Positions 1 through 7,326 of a DNA stretch of 64,000 bases are shown in pieces. How positions within the stretch are numbered: position 1 is the first letter of the stretch; each line of letters opens with the position of its first letter. The DNA lies in contig UQGJ01000004.1 of the NCBI GenBank assembly GCA_900540545.1, positions 107,564 through 171,563 on the forward strand. The letters are read 5' to 3'. Both the position numbers and the translations under genes were made by a program. This stretch comes from an uncultured Eubacteriales bacterium. GTDB lineage: Bacteria > Bacillota > Clostridia > Oscillospirales > Oscillospiraceae. A model generated the notes under the pieces. The model saw only the letters and a list, made by a program, of their open reading frames with translations, did no database searches and was not told the DNA's origin.

Positions 1-12
1 GGTGTGTCTGCG

Positions 13-681
13 ATGCCTGACCAGCGGATTCGATTCAGCAAGACGGGCCGGGCGCGGTATATCTCCCACCTGGACCTGATGCGAACCTTCCAGCGGGCCT
101 TCCTCCGGGCGGGGCTCCACGTGCGCCACACCGAGGGCTTCAATCCCCACGCCTATGTTTCCATCCCCCTGCCCCTCTCCGTGGGCTTCTCCAGCGAGTG
201 CGAGATATTGGAGTTTGGCCTGCCCGAGGGCGTGGATAAAAAAGAGGTGCCCTGGCGGCTGACCAAAGCCCTGCCAGAAGGCATCACGGTGAGCGACTGC
301 TACGACGCCGTCCGCCCCGTCAAGGCGCTGGCCTACGTGAACTATATCATCACCCTGGAATACGACGCCGGCGCCCCGGTGGGGGCGGAGAACGCTATCC
401 GGGCCCTGCTGAGCCGGGAGAGCCTGGTTGTGACGAAGAAGTCCAAAAAGGCCAAATCCGGCCAGGTCCAGGTGGACCTGATCCCCCTCATCCGTAAGGT
501 GGATTACGAGGGCCGCCGGGACGCCATCGTGCTCAACACCATTTTGAAGGCGCAGAACCCCGGCCTGAACCCGGCCCTCATCGTCTCCGCCATCGAGGCC
601 GAGTGCCCGGAGGCCGCGCCGGACTATGTGAGCTACCACAGGAAACAGGTTCTGGAACAGGATATGACTCCCTTTTCATAA
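13..681 (+). CDS. TIGR03936-family radical SAM-associated protein (DUF2344)
   Basis: The protein is about 222 residues and begins with the family-typical stretch RIRFSKTGRARYISHLDLMR. This family is normally encoded directly after, or fused to, a B12-binding radical SAM protein, and often precedes ribonuclease G and the ribosomal genes rplU and rpmA. Its biochemical role is not established. I chose the ATG at 13; an in-frame GTG at 4 is the alternative. The upstream gene and the ribosome binding site lie outside the window, so the start is uncertain. A strong hairpin terminator follows the stop codon at once, so this is probably the last gene of an operon entering from the left. Confidence 0.8.
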   Translation: MPDQRIRFSKTGRARYISHLDLMRTFQRAFLRAGLHVRHTEGFNPHAYVSIPLPLSVGFSSECEILEFGLPEGVDKKEVPWRLTKALPEGITVSDCYDAVRPVKALAYVNYIITLEYDAGAPVGAENAIRALLSRESLVVTKKSKKAKSGQVQVDLIPLIRKVDYEGRRDAIVLNTILKAQNPGLNPALIVSAIEAECPEAAPDYVSYHRKQVLEQDMTPFS

Positions 682-683
682 AA

Positions 684-709
684 AAGCGCCGCACAGCTGT
701 GCGGCGCTT
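684..709. terminator. Bidirectional intrinsic terminator
   Basis: A near-perfect stem pairs AAGCGCCGCACA with TGTGCGGCGCTT. It has a T-rich run on the + side and an A run on the left, which reads as T on the minus strand. It can therefore end both the + strand gene on its left and the minus-strand group on its right. Confidence 0.85.
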
Positions 710-724
710 CTCTTTTACAGTGAT

Positions 725-1351
725 TCAGTAGGGCTCCCAAGGGAATCCCTTGCTCAGGGGGCCGTCTGGCCACTGGCCGTCGGGGGCGGGGTAGAGGTCC
801 CGCTCCATCCAGTTACAGAATTCCGGGTCTTTGTTGCGGATGACGAAGACCTCGTAGAGCCGGGCCAGCAGGTTCCAGGTGGGCATATCCACCACGCCGG
901 TCTCCGGCAGGCCGCCGCTGCGCTGGATGGCCACGGCGTTGCGCACGGATGCACCGGTGTGGATGCCGTTGATGGTCACCGGCTCCAGGTCGGCCAGGAC
1001 GTAGGACAGGGAGTGGGACATGGCCTGCATGGCCAGCAGATAAATGCAGACCTGGCCGGGGAAGATTTGATAGTCCCGGGCAGGGAAACCGTTGGTGGGC
1101 AGGGGCAGGGCCAGGGCCTCCCGGGCGTCCCGGAAGGCCAGGACCACGGTATCCCAGGTCCCGTTGTCCACTACGCCGGTGACCGGAAGCTTCCACTCCC
1201 GCTGAAAAATCATGACGGCCTCCAGGGTCTCCTCTCCGAAGATGCCGTCGGGGACCAGTCGGGGGATGGCCGGGTGGTGATAGGCGATCTCCCGCAGCAT
1301 AGCCTGCAGGCTGCGCACGGGCTGGCCGATGAAAAAGCGCTCTTCCGTCAT
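725..1351 (-). CDS. Peptidoglycan-binding protein, two PG_binding_1-like repeats
   Basis: 208 residues with no visible signal peptide. Two peptidoglycan-binding-like domains can be read: about residues 8-70 (DGIFGEETLEAV, then TGVVDNGTWD) and a more diverged copy at about 98-165 (TGVVDMPTWNLL). The G-x-F/V-G-x-x-T and G-V-V-D-x-x-T-W signatures are typical of three-helix domains that bind peptidoglycan in spore-cortex and cell-wall proteins. No catalytic domain is seen. The start ATG overlaps the stop of the upstream gene (ATGA), so the two are translationally coupled. The absence of a signal peptide would fit a mother-cell or spore-coat protein, but that is inference. Confidence 0.75.
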   Translation of the reverse strand: MTEERFFIGQPVRSLQAMLREIAYHHPAIPRLVPDGIFGEETLEAVMIFQREWKLPVTGVVDNGTWDTVVLAFRDAREALALPLPTNGFPARDYQIFPGQVCIYLLAMQAMSHSLSYVLADLEPVTINGIHTGASVRNAVAIQRSGGLPETGVVDMPTWNLLARLYEVFVIRNKDPEFCNWMERDLYPAPDGQWPDGPLSKGFPWEPY

Positions 1352-2574
1352 GCGGTGGCCACCTCCTCGTCCATGTCCCGGCTGCCCAGCGAGAGGTCAT
1401 AGCCGGGGAACTGAGTCATACGGGTGCTGGTGGCGAAGGCCTCGTCGCCGCTCCCGCCGCCGGTGAGTTCCGAGGGGAACAGTTCCAGGCGCTCCAGGAC
1501 GGTCTGGTCCACGCCCTGGAACTCCCGGAAGAGGAAGTCCCAGGTGACCCGGTCCACGGTGCCGGTCTGGGCGATGCCGCGCTGCTGCTGGAAGGCGGTG
1601 ACGGCCGCTTTGGTCCTGGGGCCATATACTCCGTCGAGCTCCACGAAGGGGATGGCGTCGTTGAATTGGGCCAGGACCGCCAGCACGTATTGGATGATAA
1701 GTACCTTTTCTCCCGTATCCCCCTCCTTGAGGGCGTCGGGGTACTGAAAATTGAAGCCGAAGAATTGCTGCCCCTCACTGACCAGCTCGGATAGGTGCTT
1801 GACCCCCACATAGAGGGAGACCAGCCGGTACCAGGTGGCTTTGCCCACCACGCCGTCGGCGGTGAGGTTGAAAATCTCCTGGAAGCGGCGGACGGCGCTC
1901 TGGGTGGCGGGGCCGAACACCCCGTCCACCGGCCATATCTTCGGGATGGCCGGATAGTCCTGGGAGACCCGGTTCAGGGAGGTCTGGACCACCTCCACAG
2001 CCTCCCCGGAGGAGCCGACGGAGAGGGGATAGCCGGGATACGAGGACCGAATGGACTGGATGGGCGCGTTGTCCACCCGCTCCACGTCGTCGCCATAGTA
2101 CCGATGGATGATCTGCATGCTCTCATAACCCTCCTGTGCCAGCGCTTCGCTGCCCCACTGGGACAGTCCGTCGCAGGTCACGGTGGTTCCGTTGCAGAAT
2201 TTGGCGGCCAGGGGCTCGGCGTTGCCCTGCCTGCGGAGATAGCTGTTGAAAATCTCGTCCACCAGCTGGTCGATGTTCTCGAAGATGTTCCGACCGCGGA
2301 TGAATTTCTGGTCCACGGAGGTGGAGGCGGTGATTTGGAAGGGGTAGCCCCGGCTGGGGTAGTATTCGGTGTAGACCCGGTTGAGGGCGTAGGAGATCTG
2401 GGCCAGGATATTTGCCCGCAGGGCGTTCTCGTTCCAGGTGGGGTAGATCTCGCTGGAGGCCACGTTTTTGATGTAGTCTGGAAAGGAGACCGTCACGTTT
2501 TCGGCGCTCTGGCTGGGCGGGCCCAGGTGGACCGTAATGAAGTCCGGGATATATGGTGTGATGGAAATTGGCAT
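1348..2574 (-). CDS. SpoIID-like protein with two C-terminal peptidoglycan-binding domains
   Basis: 408 residues. The N-terminal half follows the SpoIID/LytB plan: an FPDYIKNVASSEIYPTW block corresponds to the SpoIID block VPLEDYVKGVLPYEMSASW, and a later GLSQWGSEALAQEGY block matches the GMSQWGAYAMAQEGK motif of the true SpoIID-type protein at 32124-33779 in this window. Two PG_binding_1 domains follow at about residues 178-250 and 273-345 (DGVFGPATQSAV, DGVYGPRTKAAV). SpoIID-type domains are lytic transglycosylases acting on stem-peptide-free glycan in spore engulfment; whether this copy is active is unknown, although the conserved Glu of the E-M-P-A region is kept. A good ribosome binding site (AAAGGAG) precedes the ATG. 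No signal peptide is apparent. Confidence 0.75.
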   Translation of the reverse strand: MPISITPYIPDFITVHLGPPSQSAENVTVSFPDYIKNVASSEIYPTWNENALRANILAQISYALNRVYTEYYPSRGYPFQITASTSVDQKFIRGRNIFENIDQLVDEIFNSYLRRQGNAEPLAAKFCNGTTVTCDGLSQWGSEALAQEGYESMQIIHRYYGDDVERVDNAPIQSIRSSYPGYPLSVGSSGEAVEVVQTSLNRVSQDYPAIPKIWPVDGVFGPATQSAVRRFQEIFNLTADGVVGKATWYRLVSLYVGVKHLSELVSEGQQFFGFNFQYPDALKEGDTGEKVLIIQYVLAVLAQFNDAIPFVELDGVYGPRTKAAVTAFQQQRGIAQTGTVDRVTWDFLFREFQGVDQTVLERLELFPSELTGGGSGDEAFATSTRMTQFPGYDLSLGSRDMDEEVATA

Positions 2575-2585
2575 GTGATACTCCT

Positions 2586-2975
2586 TTACAGTGGCTGAGG
2601 CGTGATCTCCACGCGGACAGACTCGTTCCGCGGGATGGCGTGCTCGGCCAGCGGGATGAGGGCGGCGTTCTGGATGGTCTCCACGCCGGCAAAGACCTGG
2701 ACGTCCTCGACATACAACATCTCAAACTGTGGATGCTCCACCCATAGATTGCAGGCTGTAAAGACCGGGGCATCCTGGGGCTGAAGGCTATCCTCCCTGG
2801 GTGGCGTAGCGATGGCGATGGGCGTGGTGCGTCCGCTCTCATCCGTGGTCCGCACGGCCAGAAGGGCATGCTTCCCGTCCGCCTGCCGCTGGGTGATGGC
2901 CACGGTGGCGTCCACCACCGGGACTTGCGCCCGCGAGGTGAAGGCCCGGACCAAAAGGGTCCCGTGTTCCGTCAT
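2586..2975 (-). CDS. Small beta-rich protein (carboxypeptidase-regulatory-like fold), first gene of the peptidoglycan-binding group
   Basis: 129 residues, no signal peptide. The N-terminus (GTLLVRAFTSRAQVPVVDATVAI) and the later ESGRTTPIAI resemble carboxypeptidase-regulatory or Big-like beta sandwiches of the kind that decorate surface or coat proteins. It is transcribed with the two peptidoglycan-binding genes (11 bp gap), so it probably works with them. AAGGAGG lies just before the ATG. I recognise no named family and assign no function. Confidence 0.6.
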   Translation of the reverse strand: MTEHGTLLVRAFTSRAQVPVVDATVAITQRQADGKHALLAVRTTDESGRTTPIAIATPPREDSLQPQDAPVFTACNLWVEHPQFEMLYVEDVQVFAGVETIQNAALIPLAEHAIPRNESVRVEITPQPL

Positions 2976-3027
2976 ACTGGTACCTCCTTTTTGCTGTAAT
3001 CCAACTTATGCGCGGAGGAAGGAAGGA

Positions 3028-3056
3028 TTGCAAGAAAAGGAGAGATATAGTATACT
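3028..3056 (+). promoter_or_regulatory. Sigma-A-type promoter for the SLH protein
   Basis: TTGCAA at 3028-3033 and TATACT at 3051-3056 are separated by 17 bp, about 40 bp before the start codon. TTGCAA is its own reverse complement and could also serve a weak divergent promoter for the minus-strand group (CATAAG, 17 bp away). Confidence 0.65.
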
Positions 3057-3096
3057 GAAACCGTCAAACGACGCAAAGAGACAAGGAGCAACGGAA

Positions 3097-4239
3097 ATGA
3101 GAAAACGCGCTGTGGCCCTGCTGGCGGCGGCCACCCTTCTCTGCACGGCGGTCACCATGGCTGCGGGCAGCACCGCCGGCGACCCGCTGGTATCAAAATC
3201 CTATATCGACGGCACCTATGTTCCCGGCATGGTGAGCAAGGCGGAGGCCCGGGCGGACGAGGGCCAGAAGGCCGTCTACGACGCGGCGGCGGCGCGGCTG
3301 AAGGCCAGGCACGACGTTTTTGCCGCCAGAGCGGGGGTGCTCTCCGGGGACTCCTTTTATCATCCCACCTTTGCGGACATCCGGGTGAAACGAGGAGACG
3401 TGATCCAGGTCAGCACGGGCTCTGGCTTCCTGCTGCTGGCGGGGGAGGCCGCGCTGGCCTGCCCCACGGGCAAGGTGCTGGACCTGTCCAACGGCTGGGA
3501 AAAGACCACCGGCGCGCTGGCGGCGGGGCGCCGCTATCTGGCGGTGGAGGACACCGTGGCCACCGTCACGGTGACTTCGCCCACGGCGGTGGTATCCCTG
3601 GAGGGCTTCTACGGTCTGACGGCCAGCACGGAGACGGATTACAACGCCCTGGCCGCCGCCTTGAAGACCATGGGCCTGTTCAAGGGCAGCGATACCGGGT
3701 ACGGCTCCGGCTACGACCTGGAGGCCGCGCCTACCCGCATCCAGGGGCTGATCATGTTCCTCCGTCTGATTGGGGAGGAGAACGCGGCGCTGACGACCGC
3801 GGCGGCCTGCCCCTTTACCGATGTGCCGGACTGGTGTAAAGCATATGTGGCTTACGCCTATGAAAAGGGCTATACCAAGGGCGTGGACAGCGAGGCCAAA
3901 CGCTTCGACCCCAACAGCGCCGTGACCGCGGGGGAGTACATGACCTTCCTGCTGCGGGCCCTGGGCTACCGGGACAGTGGGGAGAACGCCGACTTTGCCT
4001 GGAACACGGCCCTCCAGCGGGCGCTGGATTTGGGCGTGCTGACGGCGAAGGAGCATAAGCTGCTGGTGGAGGAACCCTTCCTCCGGGCCCAGGTGGCCTA
4101 CCTTTCTTACTTCGCTCTGGATACCGCCTACCGAGACGGCAGTGGGTCTTTGATGGCCCACTTGACCACCGGCGGGGCTCTGGACCCCGAGGTGGTGAAA
4201 ACCGTGCGGGAGGCCGTGATGGTCCAGCGCCTGCGCTAA
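3097..4239 (+). CDS. Secreted S-layer homology (SLH) domain protein
   Basis: 380 residues. The start at 3097 is chosen because AAGGAG sits 8 bp upstream and the product then begins with a classic signal peptide (MRKRAVALLAAATLL, cleavage near AAGS). After an uncharacterised N-terminal beta-rich region (about residues 30-170), the second half has SLH-type sequence, for example AFTDVPDWCKAYVAYAYEKG-like and FDPNSAVTAGEYMTFLLRALGY blocks at about 200-300. SLH domains bind pyruvylated secondary cell-wall polymer and hold proteins on the cell surface. An open frame extends upstream to 2812 but runs antiparallel through the divergent gene and has no ribosome binding site. The function beyond cell-wall attachment is unknown. 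Confidence 0.8.
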   Translation: MRKRAVALLAAATLLCTAVTMAAGSTAGDPLVSKSYIDGTYVPGMVSKAEARADEGQKAVYDAAAARLKARHDVFAARAGVLSGDSFYHPTFADIRVKRGDVIQVSTGSGFLLLAGEAALACPTGKVLDLSNGWEKTTGALAAGRRYLAVEDTVATVTVTSPTAVVSLEGFYGLTASTETDYNALAAALKTMGLFKGSDTGYGSGYDLEAAPTRIQGLIMFLRLIGEENAALTTAAACPFTDVPDWCKAYVAYAYEKGYTKGVDSEAKRFDPNSAVTAGEYMTFLLRALGYRDSGENADFAWNTALQRALDLGVLTAKEHKLLVEEPFLRAQVAYLSYFALDTAYRDGSGSLMAHLTTGGALDPEVVKTVREAVMVQRLR

Positions 4240-4275
4240 ATTTTTCCGGGTCCTGAACCAAAGACCACCTGGGGC

Positions 4276-4326
4276 ATAAGATGAACTGAGACCGGCGAGT
4301 GTTCGGTCCATCATCTTATCAGGAGG
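4276..4326 (+). promoter_or_regulatory. Hairpin leader ending at the Shine-Dalgarno of the Gly/Cys-rich peptide
   Basis: ATAAGATGA (4276-4284) pairs with TCATCTTAT (4311-4319), and an inner stem pairs GACCG (4290-4294) with CGGTC (4304-4308). The hairpin ends one base before a consensus AGGAGG (4321-4326). This could be a mRNA-stabilising 5' end or a translational control element. Confidence 0.5.
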
Positions 4327-4334
4327 TACTTCTC

Positions 4335-4526
4335 ATGGGGTGCAATAACTGCGGTTGTGGCGGTTTCGGCGGTTTCGGCGGTTTCGGCGGCGGAGGCTGT
4401 CTCTGGATCATCATTATCATCGTTGTCCTGTGCTGCTGCTGTGGCGGCGGCTGGGGCGGCAACAGCTGCGGCTGTGGCTGCGGCTGCAACAATGGCTGTG
4501 GCTGCAACAACGGCTGCGGCTGCTGA
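4335..4526 (+). CDS. Tiny Gly/Cys-rich peptide with one membrane-like segment
   Basis: 63 residues, of which 16 are Cys and about 25 Gly. The order is a Gly-Phe repeat (GFGGFGGFGG), a hydrophobic run (LWIIIIIVVL, about residues 23-32), a CCCC cluster, then a tail built from CGCGCGC and two NNGCGC units. Consensus AGGAGG is 8 bp before the ATG. The layout recalls small YjcZ-like sporulation peptides and cysteine-rich coat or metal-binding peptides, but the match is only compositional. It has its own terminator, so it is a monocistronic unit. Translation is supported by the ribosome binding site and the codon-level repeats; function is unknown. Confidence 0.65.
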   Translation: MGCNNCGCGGFGGFGGFGGGGCLWIIIIIVVLCCCCGGGWGGNSCGCGCGCNNGCGCNNGCGC

Positions 4527-4552
4527 TTCCGACCGTACCATAGCCAGACGGC

Positions 4553-4580
4553 AAAAGGCGGGGCGTAAGCCCCGCCTTTT
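4553..4580. terminator. Bidirectional intrinsic terminator
   Basis: The stem AAAAGGCGGGGC / GCCCCGCCTTTT with a four-base loop ends the small peptide gene on + and the M20 gene on the minus strand. Confidence 0.85.
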
Positions 4581-4590
4581 CTCTGTTCTG

Positions 4591-5766
4591 TTATGTGTGA
4601 TGGGCCAGCCAGTCCAGGGCGGCCTTGGCGTAGAGCGCCGCCCCGATGGGGAGGCAGTCCTCGTTGAACTGGACCTTGGCGTTGTGCTGGCCACAGCGTT
4701 GTTCCGGGTCCGGGACACCCGCGCCCATGGCAAAGTAGCTGGCGTGGGGGAAGCGCTGGGACAGGAAGGCGAAGTCCTCGCTGCCCATCATGTGGAAGGC
4801 GTCCCGGAACTGCAGCCCGCCGCCCAAGGATTCCCCGCTCTCCACGATTTCCAGATTCAGGGCGGGGTCACAGGTCACGCTGGGGACGTTGCAGATGCAC
4901 TCCACCTGGACTCCGACCCGGTAGGTGGCGGCCACGCCCTCGGACACCTGGCGGATGCGGCGGATGATGCGCTCCGCCGCCTGGGGGTCAAAGGTGCGCA
5001 GGGTGCCCTGGAGCACGGCCCGCTCTGGAATGACGTTGGCCGCGTCGCCGGCCTGGAACTGGCCGATGGTGAGGGCCACCTCCTCGGAGGCGGCGCACTC
5101 CCGGGCCACCAGCTCCTGGAGGGCCAGGTAGATGTGGACCCCTGCGTTGATGGGGTCCACGCACTTTTCCGGGGTGGAGCCGTGCCCGCCCACGCCCTCC
5201 AGCAGGATACGGAAGCCGTAGACGGAGGACATGGGGTGAGCGCCGTAGACCACGGTACCCACGTCCAGCTGGGAAAAGACGTGCATGGCGAAGGCCCCGT
5301 CCACCTGCTGCGCATCCAGAAGGCCGGAGTCCAGCACGGCCTTGGCCCCGTTAAAGGTCTCCTCGCCCGGCTGGAAGAGGAGGAGAACGGTGCCGGGAAG
5401 CTGGTTCTCGTGCTCCTTCAGAAGCTTGGCGGCCCCCAGCAGACAGGCGGCGTGGAGGTCGTGCCCGCAGGCGTGCATCCTGCCGCTGTCGGAGGCGAAG
5501 GGGAGGGCGGACTCCTCCCGGATGGGAAGGGCGTCCATATCCGCCCGGAGCAGGAAGCACCTGCCGCCCCCGCCGATTTGGCCCACCACGCAGGAGTCGT
5601 TGACCCCGGTACGGAAGGGAATGTCCAGCGCTCGGAGGGTCTCCTGTACAAAAGCGCTGGTCCGGGGCAGGTCCAGGCCCAGCTCCGGCATCTGGTGCAG
5701 GGCTCTGCGCCAGGCGGTGAGCTCCGGCGCAAGGGCCTTGGCGCGGGTATAGATTGGATGTTCCAT
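4591..5766 (-). CDS. M20-family amidohydrolase (N-acyl amino acid / aminobenzoyl-glutamate type)
   Basis: 391 residues, the usual length for this family. Motifs in order are LRADMDALPI with the first metal-binding region, MHACGHDLHAACLLGAA (metal His and Asp), FQPGEE (catalytic Glu pair) and MGSEDFAFLSQ near the C-terminus (metal ligand). M20D enzymes such as hippurate hydrolase and N-acetyl-diaminopimelate deacetylase remove an acyl group from an amino acid in the cytoplasm. The exact substrate cannot be told from sequence; the distance from dap genes gives no support for a DapL-pathway role. It is monocistronic on the minus strand. Confidence 0.85.
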   Translation of the reverse strand: MEHPIYTRAKALAPELTAWRRALHQMPELGLDLPRTSAFVQETLRALDIPFRTGVNDSCVVGQIGGGGRCFLLRADMDALPIREESALPFASDSGRMHACGHDLHAACLLGAAKLLKEHENQLPGTVLLLFQPGEETFNGAKAVLDSGLLDAQQVDGAFAMHVFSQLDVGTVVYGAHPMSSVYGFRILLEGVGGHGSTPEKCVDPINAGVHIYLALQELVARECAASEEVALTIGQFQAGDAANVIPERAVLQGTLRTFDPQAAERIIRRIRQVSEGVAATYRVGVQVECICNVPSVTCDPALNLEIVESGESLGGGLQFRDAFHMMGSEDFAFLSQRFPHASYFAMGAGVPDPEQRCGQHNAKVQFNEDCLPIGAALYAKAALDWLAHHT

Positions 5767-5828
5767 TTCGATGGCCTCCTCCTGATATTTGTATTATTAT
5801 AGCACAGCGGGGGAGCGGAGGGGAAAAG

Positions 5829-5860
5829 AAAAACTCCGTACCATCTGGTACGGAGTTTTT
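5829..5860 (-). terminator. Intrinsic terminator of rpmB
   Basis: AAAAACTCCGTACC / GGTACGGAGTTTTT form a perfect stem 9 bp beyond the rpmB stop. The T run reads on the minus strand, and the symmetric A/T tails would also work on +. Confidence 0.85.
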
Positions 5861-5869
5861 GGATTGCAC

Positions 5870-6058
5870 TTACACAGCGCGGGTGACCTTACCCGAACGG
5901 AGGCAGCGGGTGCAAACGTACACGTGCTTGGGCGTGCCGTCCACGATCGCCTTGACGCGCTTCACATTGGGCTTCCAGGGGCGATTGGAGCGGCGGTGGG
6001 AGTGGGACACCTGAATGCCGAACACAACACCCTTATCGCAAAACTCGCATTTGGCCAT
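5870..6058 (-). CDS. rpmB: 50S ribosomal protein L28, zinc-ribbon form
   Basis: 62 residues. L28 features are MAKCEFCDKG at the start, SHSHRRSNRPWKPN and VYVCTRCLRSGKV. Cys-x-x-Cys pairs near both ends make this the zinc-binding (C+) paralogue type rather than the zinc-independent form induced in zinc starvation. The start at 6058 follows AGGAGG; the open frame extends 17 codons further but those residues are not L28-like. It has its own promoter and terminator. Confidence 0.93.
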   Translation of the reverse strand: MAKCEFCDKGVVFGIQVSHSHRRSNRPWKPNVKRVKAIVDGTPKHVYVCTRCLRSGKVTRAV

Positions 6059-6117
6059 TTCCTTGAACCTCCTCGCTGGTCTAAATATCAGCTTTTTTAC
6101 AAAAAGCACCGGTTGAT

Positions 6118-6146
6118 ATAATATCAGACTGGTACGAAAATTGCAA
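6118..6146 (-). promoter_or_regulatory. Promoter of rpmB
   Basis: Read on the minus strand, TTGCAA (6146-6141), a 17 bp spacer and TATTAT (6123-6118) lie about 60 bp before the rpmB start. Confidence 0.65.
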
Positions 6147-6184
6147 GCATTATTTTTTAGTTTTTTCTTCTGCTCCGATTATCG

Positions 6185-6213
6185 TTGCGAAATCAGCGGA
6201 ATTCGGTTATACT
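6185..6213 (+). promoter_or_regulatory. Promoter of hprK
   Basis: TTGCGA at 6185-6190 and TATACT at 6208-6213 with a 17 bp spacer, 33 bp before the hprK start. Confidence 0.7.
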
Positions 6214-6246
6214 GAAAGGGACTTTTGACGCAGAGGAGCGAGGGAT

Positions 6247-7203
6247 ATGGAGAACCAATATTCCGTCAAGCTGGGAAAGCTCATTGATGAGTTCGAGCTG
6301 GAGGTCCTGCGGGGGGCCGAGGGCTACCAGGAGACCCAGATTCAGCGGGAGGATGTGAACCGCCCTGGACTGCAGCTGGCGGGCTTCTTCGACTATTTCG
6401 ACTGCAAGCGCATCCAGGTCATCGGCCGGGTGGAGACCACCTATCTCTCCCAGCTCTCCGCCGAGGAGCGTATGAGGAGCTTCGACCGGCTCATGTCCCA
6501 CGAGCTCCCCGCCCTGGTGGTCACCCGGGGGATGGAGCCCTTCCCGGAGTGCATGGAGATGGCGGAAAAGTATGACCGCACGGTCCTGCGGACGCCGGAG
6601 ACCACCTCGGCCTTCATGGGCGGCCTCATCACGGTCCTGCGGAACTACCTGGCGCCCCGCATCACCCGCCACGGGGTGCTGGTGGAGGTCTACGGCGAGG
6701 GCGTGCTGCTGCTGGGCGAGTCCGGGGTCGGCAAGAGTGAGACCGCCATCGAGTTGGTCAAGCGGGGCCACCGGCTGGTGGCCGACGACGCGGTGGAAAT
6801 CAAGCGGGTGGGGGTCAAGCGCCTGGTGGGCACCGCCCCGGAGCTGATCCGCCACTACATCGAGCTGCGGGGCATCGGCGTGGTGGACGTGCAGCAGCTC
6901 TTCGGCATGTCCGCCGTCCGGGAGGACCAGGACATCGATCTGGTGGTGAACCTGGAACAGTGGAACGACGAGACCATGTACGACCGCCTGGGCCTGGAAA
7001 ACCTCTACACCGTCATTTTGGACGTGAAGGTCCCGGCCCTCACGGTGCCGGTGAAGCCGGGCCGGAACCTGGCTATCATCGTGGAGGTGGCGGCCATGAA
7101 CAACCGCCACAAGAAGATGGGCTACAACGCCGCCCAGGCCTTCACCCAGCAAATCAACGAGCACTTCGACCAGGCCCTCAGCGGCCAGGCGGGGGAGCTG
7201 TAA
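6247..7203 (+). CDS. hprK: HPr kinase/phosphorylase
   Basis: 318 residues, close to the usual 310. It phosphorylates and dephosphorylates Ser46 of HPr, linking glycolytic state to CcpA-mediated catabolite repression in Firmicutes. The P-loop GESGVGKSE is at about residues 157-165, followed by the HprK signature IELRGIGVVDVQQLFG. The N-terminal DRTU-like domain occupies roughly residues 1-130. GAGGAGCGAGG precedes the ATG. It has its own promoter and terminator; the common Clostridia neighbours (lgt, uvrC, rapZ) are not beside it here. Confidence 0.95.
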   Translation: MENQYSVKLGKLIDEFELEVLRGAEGYQETQIQREDVNRPGLQLAGFFDYFDCKRIQVIGRVETTYLSQLSAEERMRSFDRLMSHELPALVVTRGMEPFPECMEMAEKYDRTVLRTPETTSAFMGGLITVLRNYLAPRITRHGVLVEVYGEGVLLLGESGVGKSETAIELVKRGHRLVADDAVEIKRVGVKRLVGTAPELIRHYIELRGIGVVDVQQLFGMSAVREDQDIDLVVNLEQWNDETMYDRLGLENLYTVILDVKVPALTVPVKPGRNLAIIVEVAAMNNRHKKMGYNAAQAFTQQINEHFDQALSGQAGEL

Positions 7204-7212
7204 TATTCACCC

Positions 7213-7243
7213 AACGGAGGGCGGAAAACGCCCTCCGTTTTTC
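7213..7243 (+). terminator. Intrinsic terminator of hprK
   Basis: AACGGAGGGCG / CGCCCTCCGTT stem followed by TTTTT, 10 bp after the stop. Confidence 0.85.
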
Positions 7244-7254
7244 TGTATTTTTGG

Positions 7255-7283
7255 TTGTATGGAAACGGGAAAACTGATATAAT
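7255..7283 (+). promoter_or_regulatory. Promoter of glmS
   Basis: TTGTAT at 7255-7260 and TATAAT at 7278-7283 with a 17 bp spacer. The resulting leader is only about 40 nt, too short for a glmS ribozyme. Confidence 0.7.
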
Positions 7284-7326
7284 AATCCAGTTCCTGACAC
7301 TTAAACCCAAATCGGGAGGAATTTTT

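Noticed and set aside
4357..5802. 481-codon open frame on + opposite the M20 gene
   Set aside because: It is the antisense shadow of a GC-rich gene and reads through the small peptide and a terminator; its sequence is low-complexity Gly/His/Val.
7284..7326. glmS ribozyme before glmS
   Set aside because: The leader between the promoter and the start is only about 40 nt; the ribozyme needs about 150 nt and none of its core is present.
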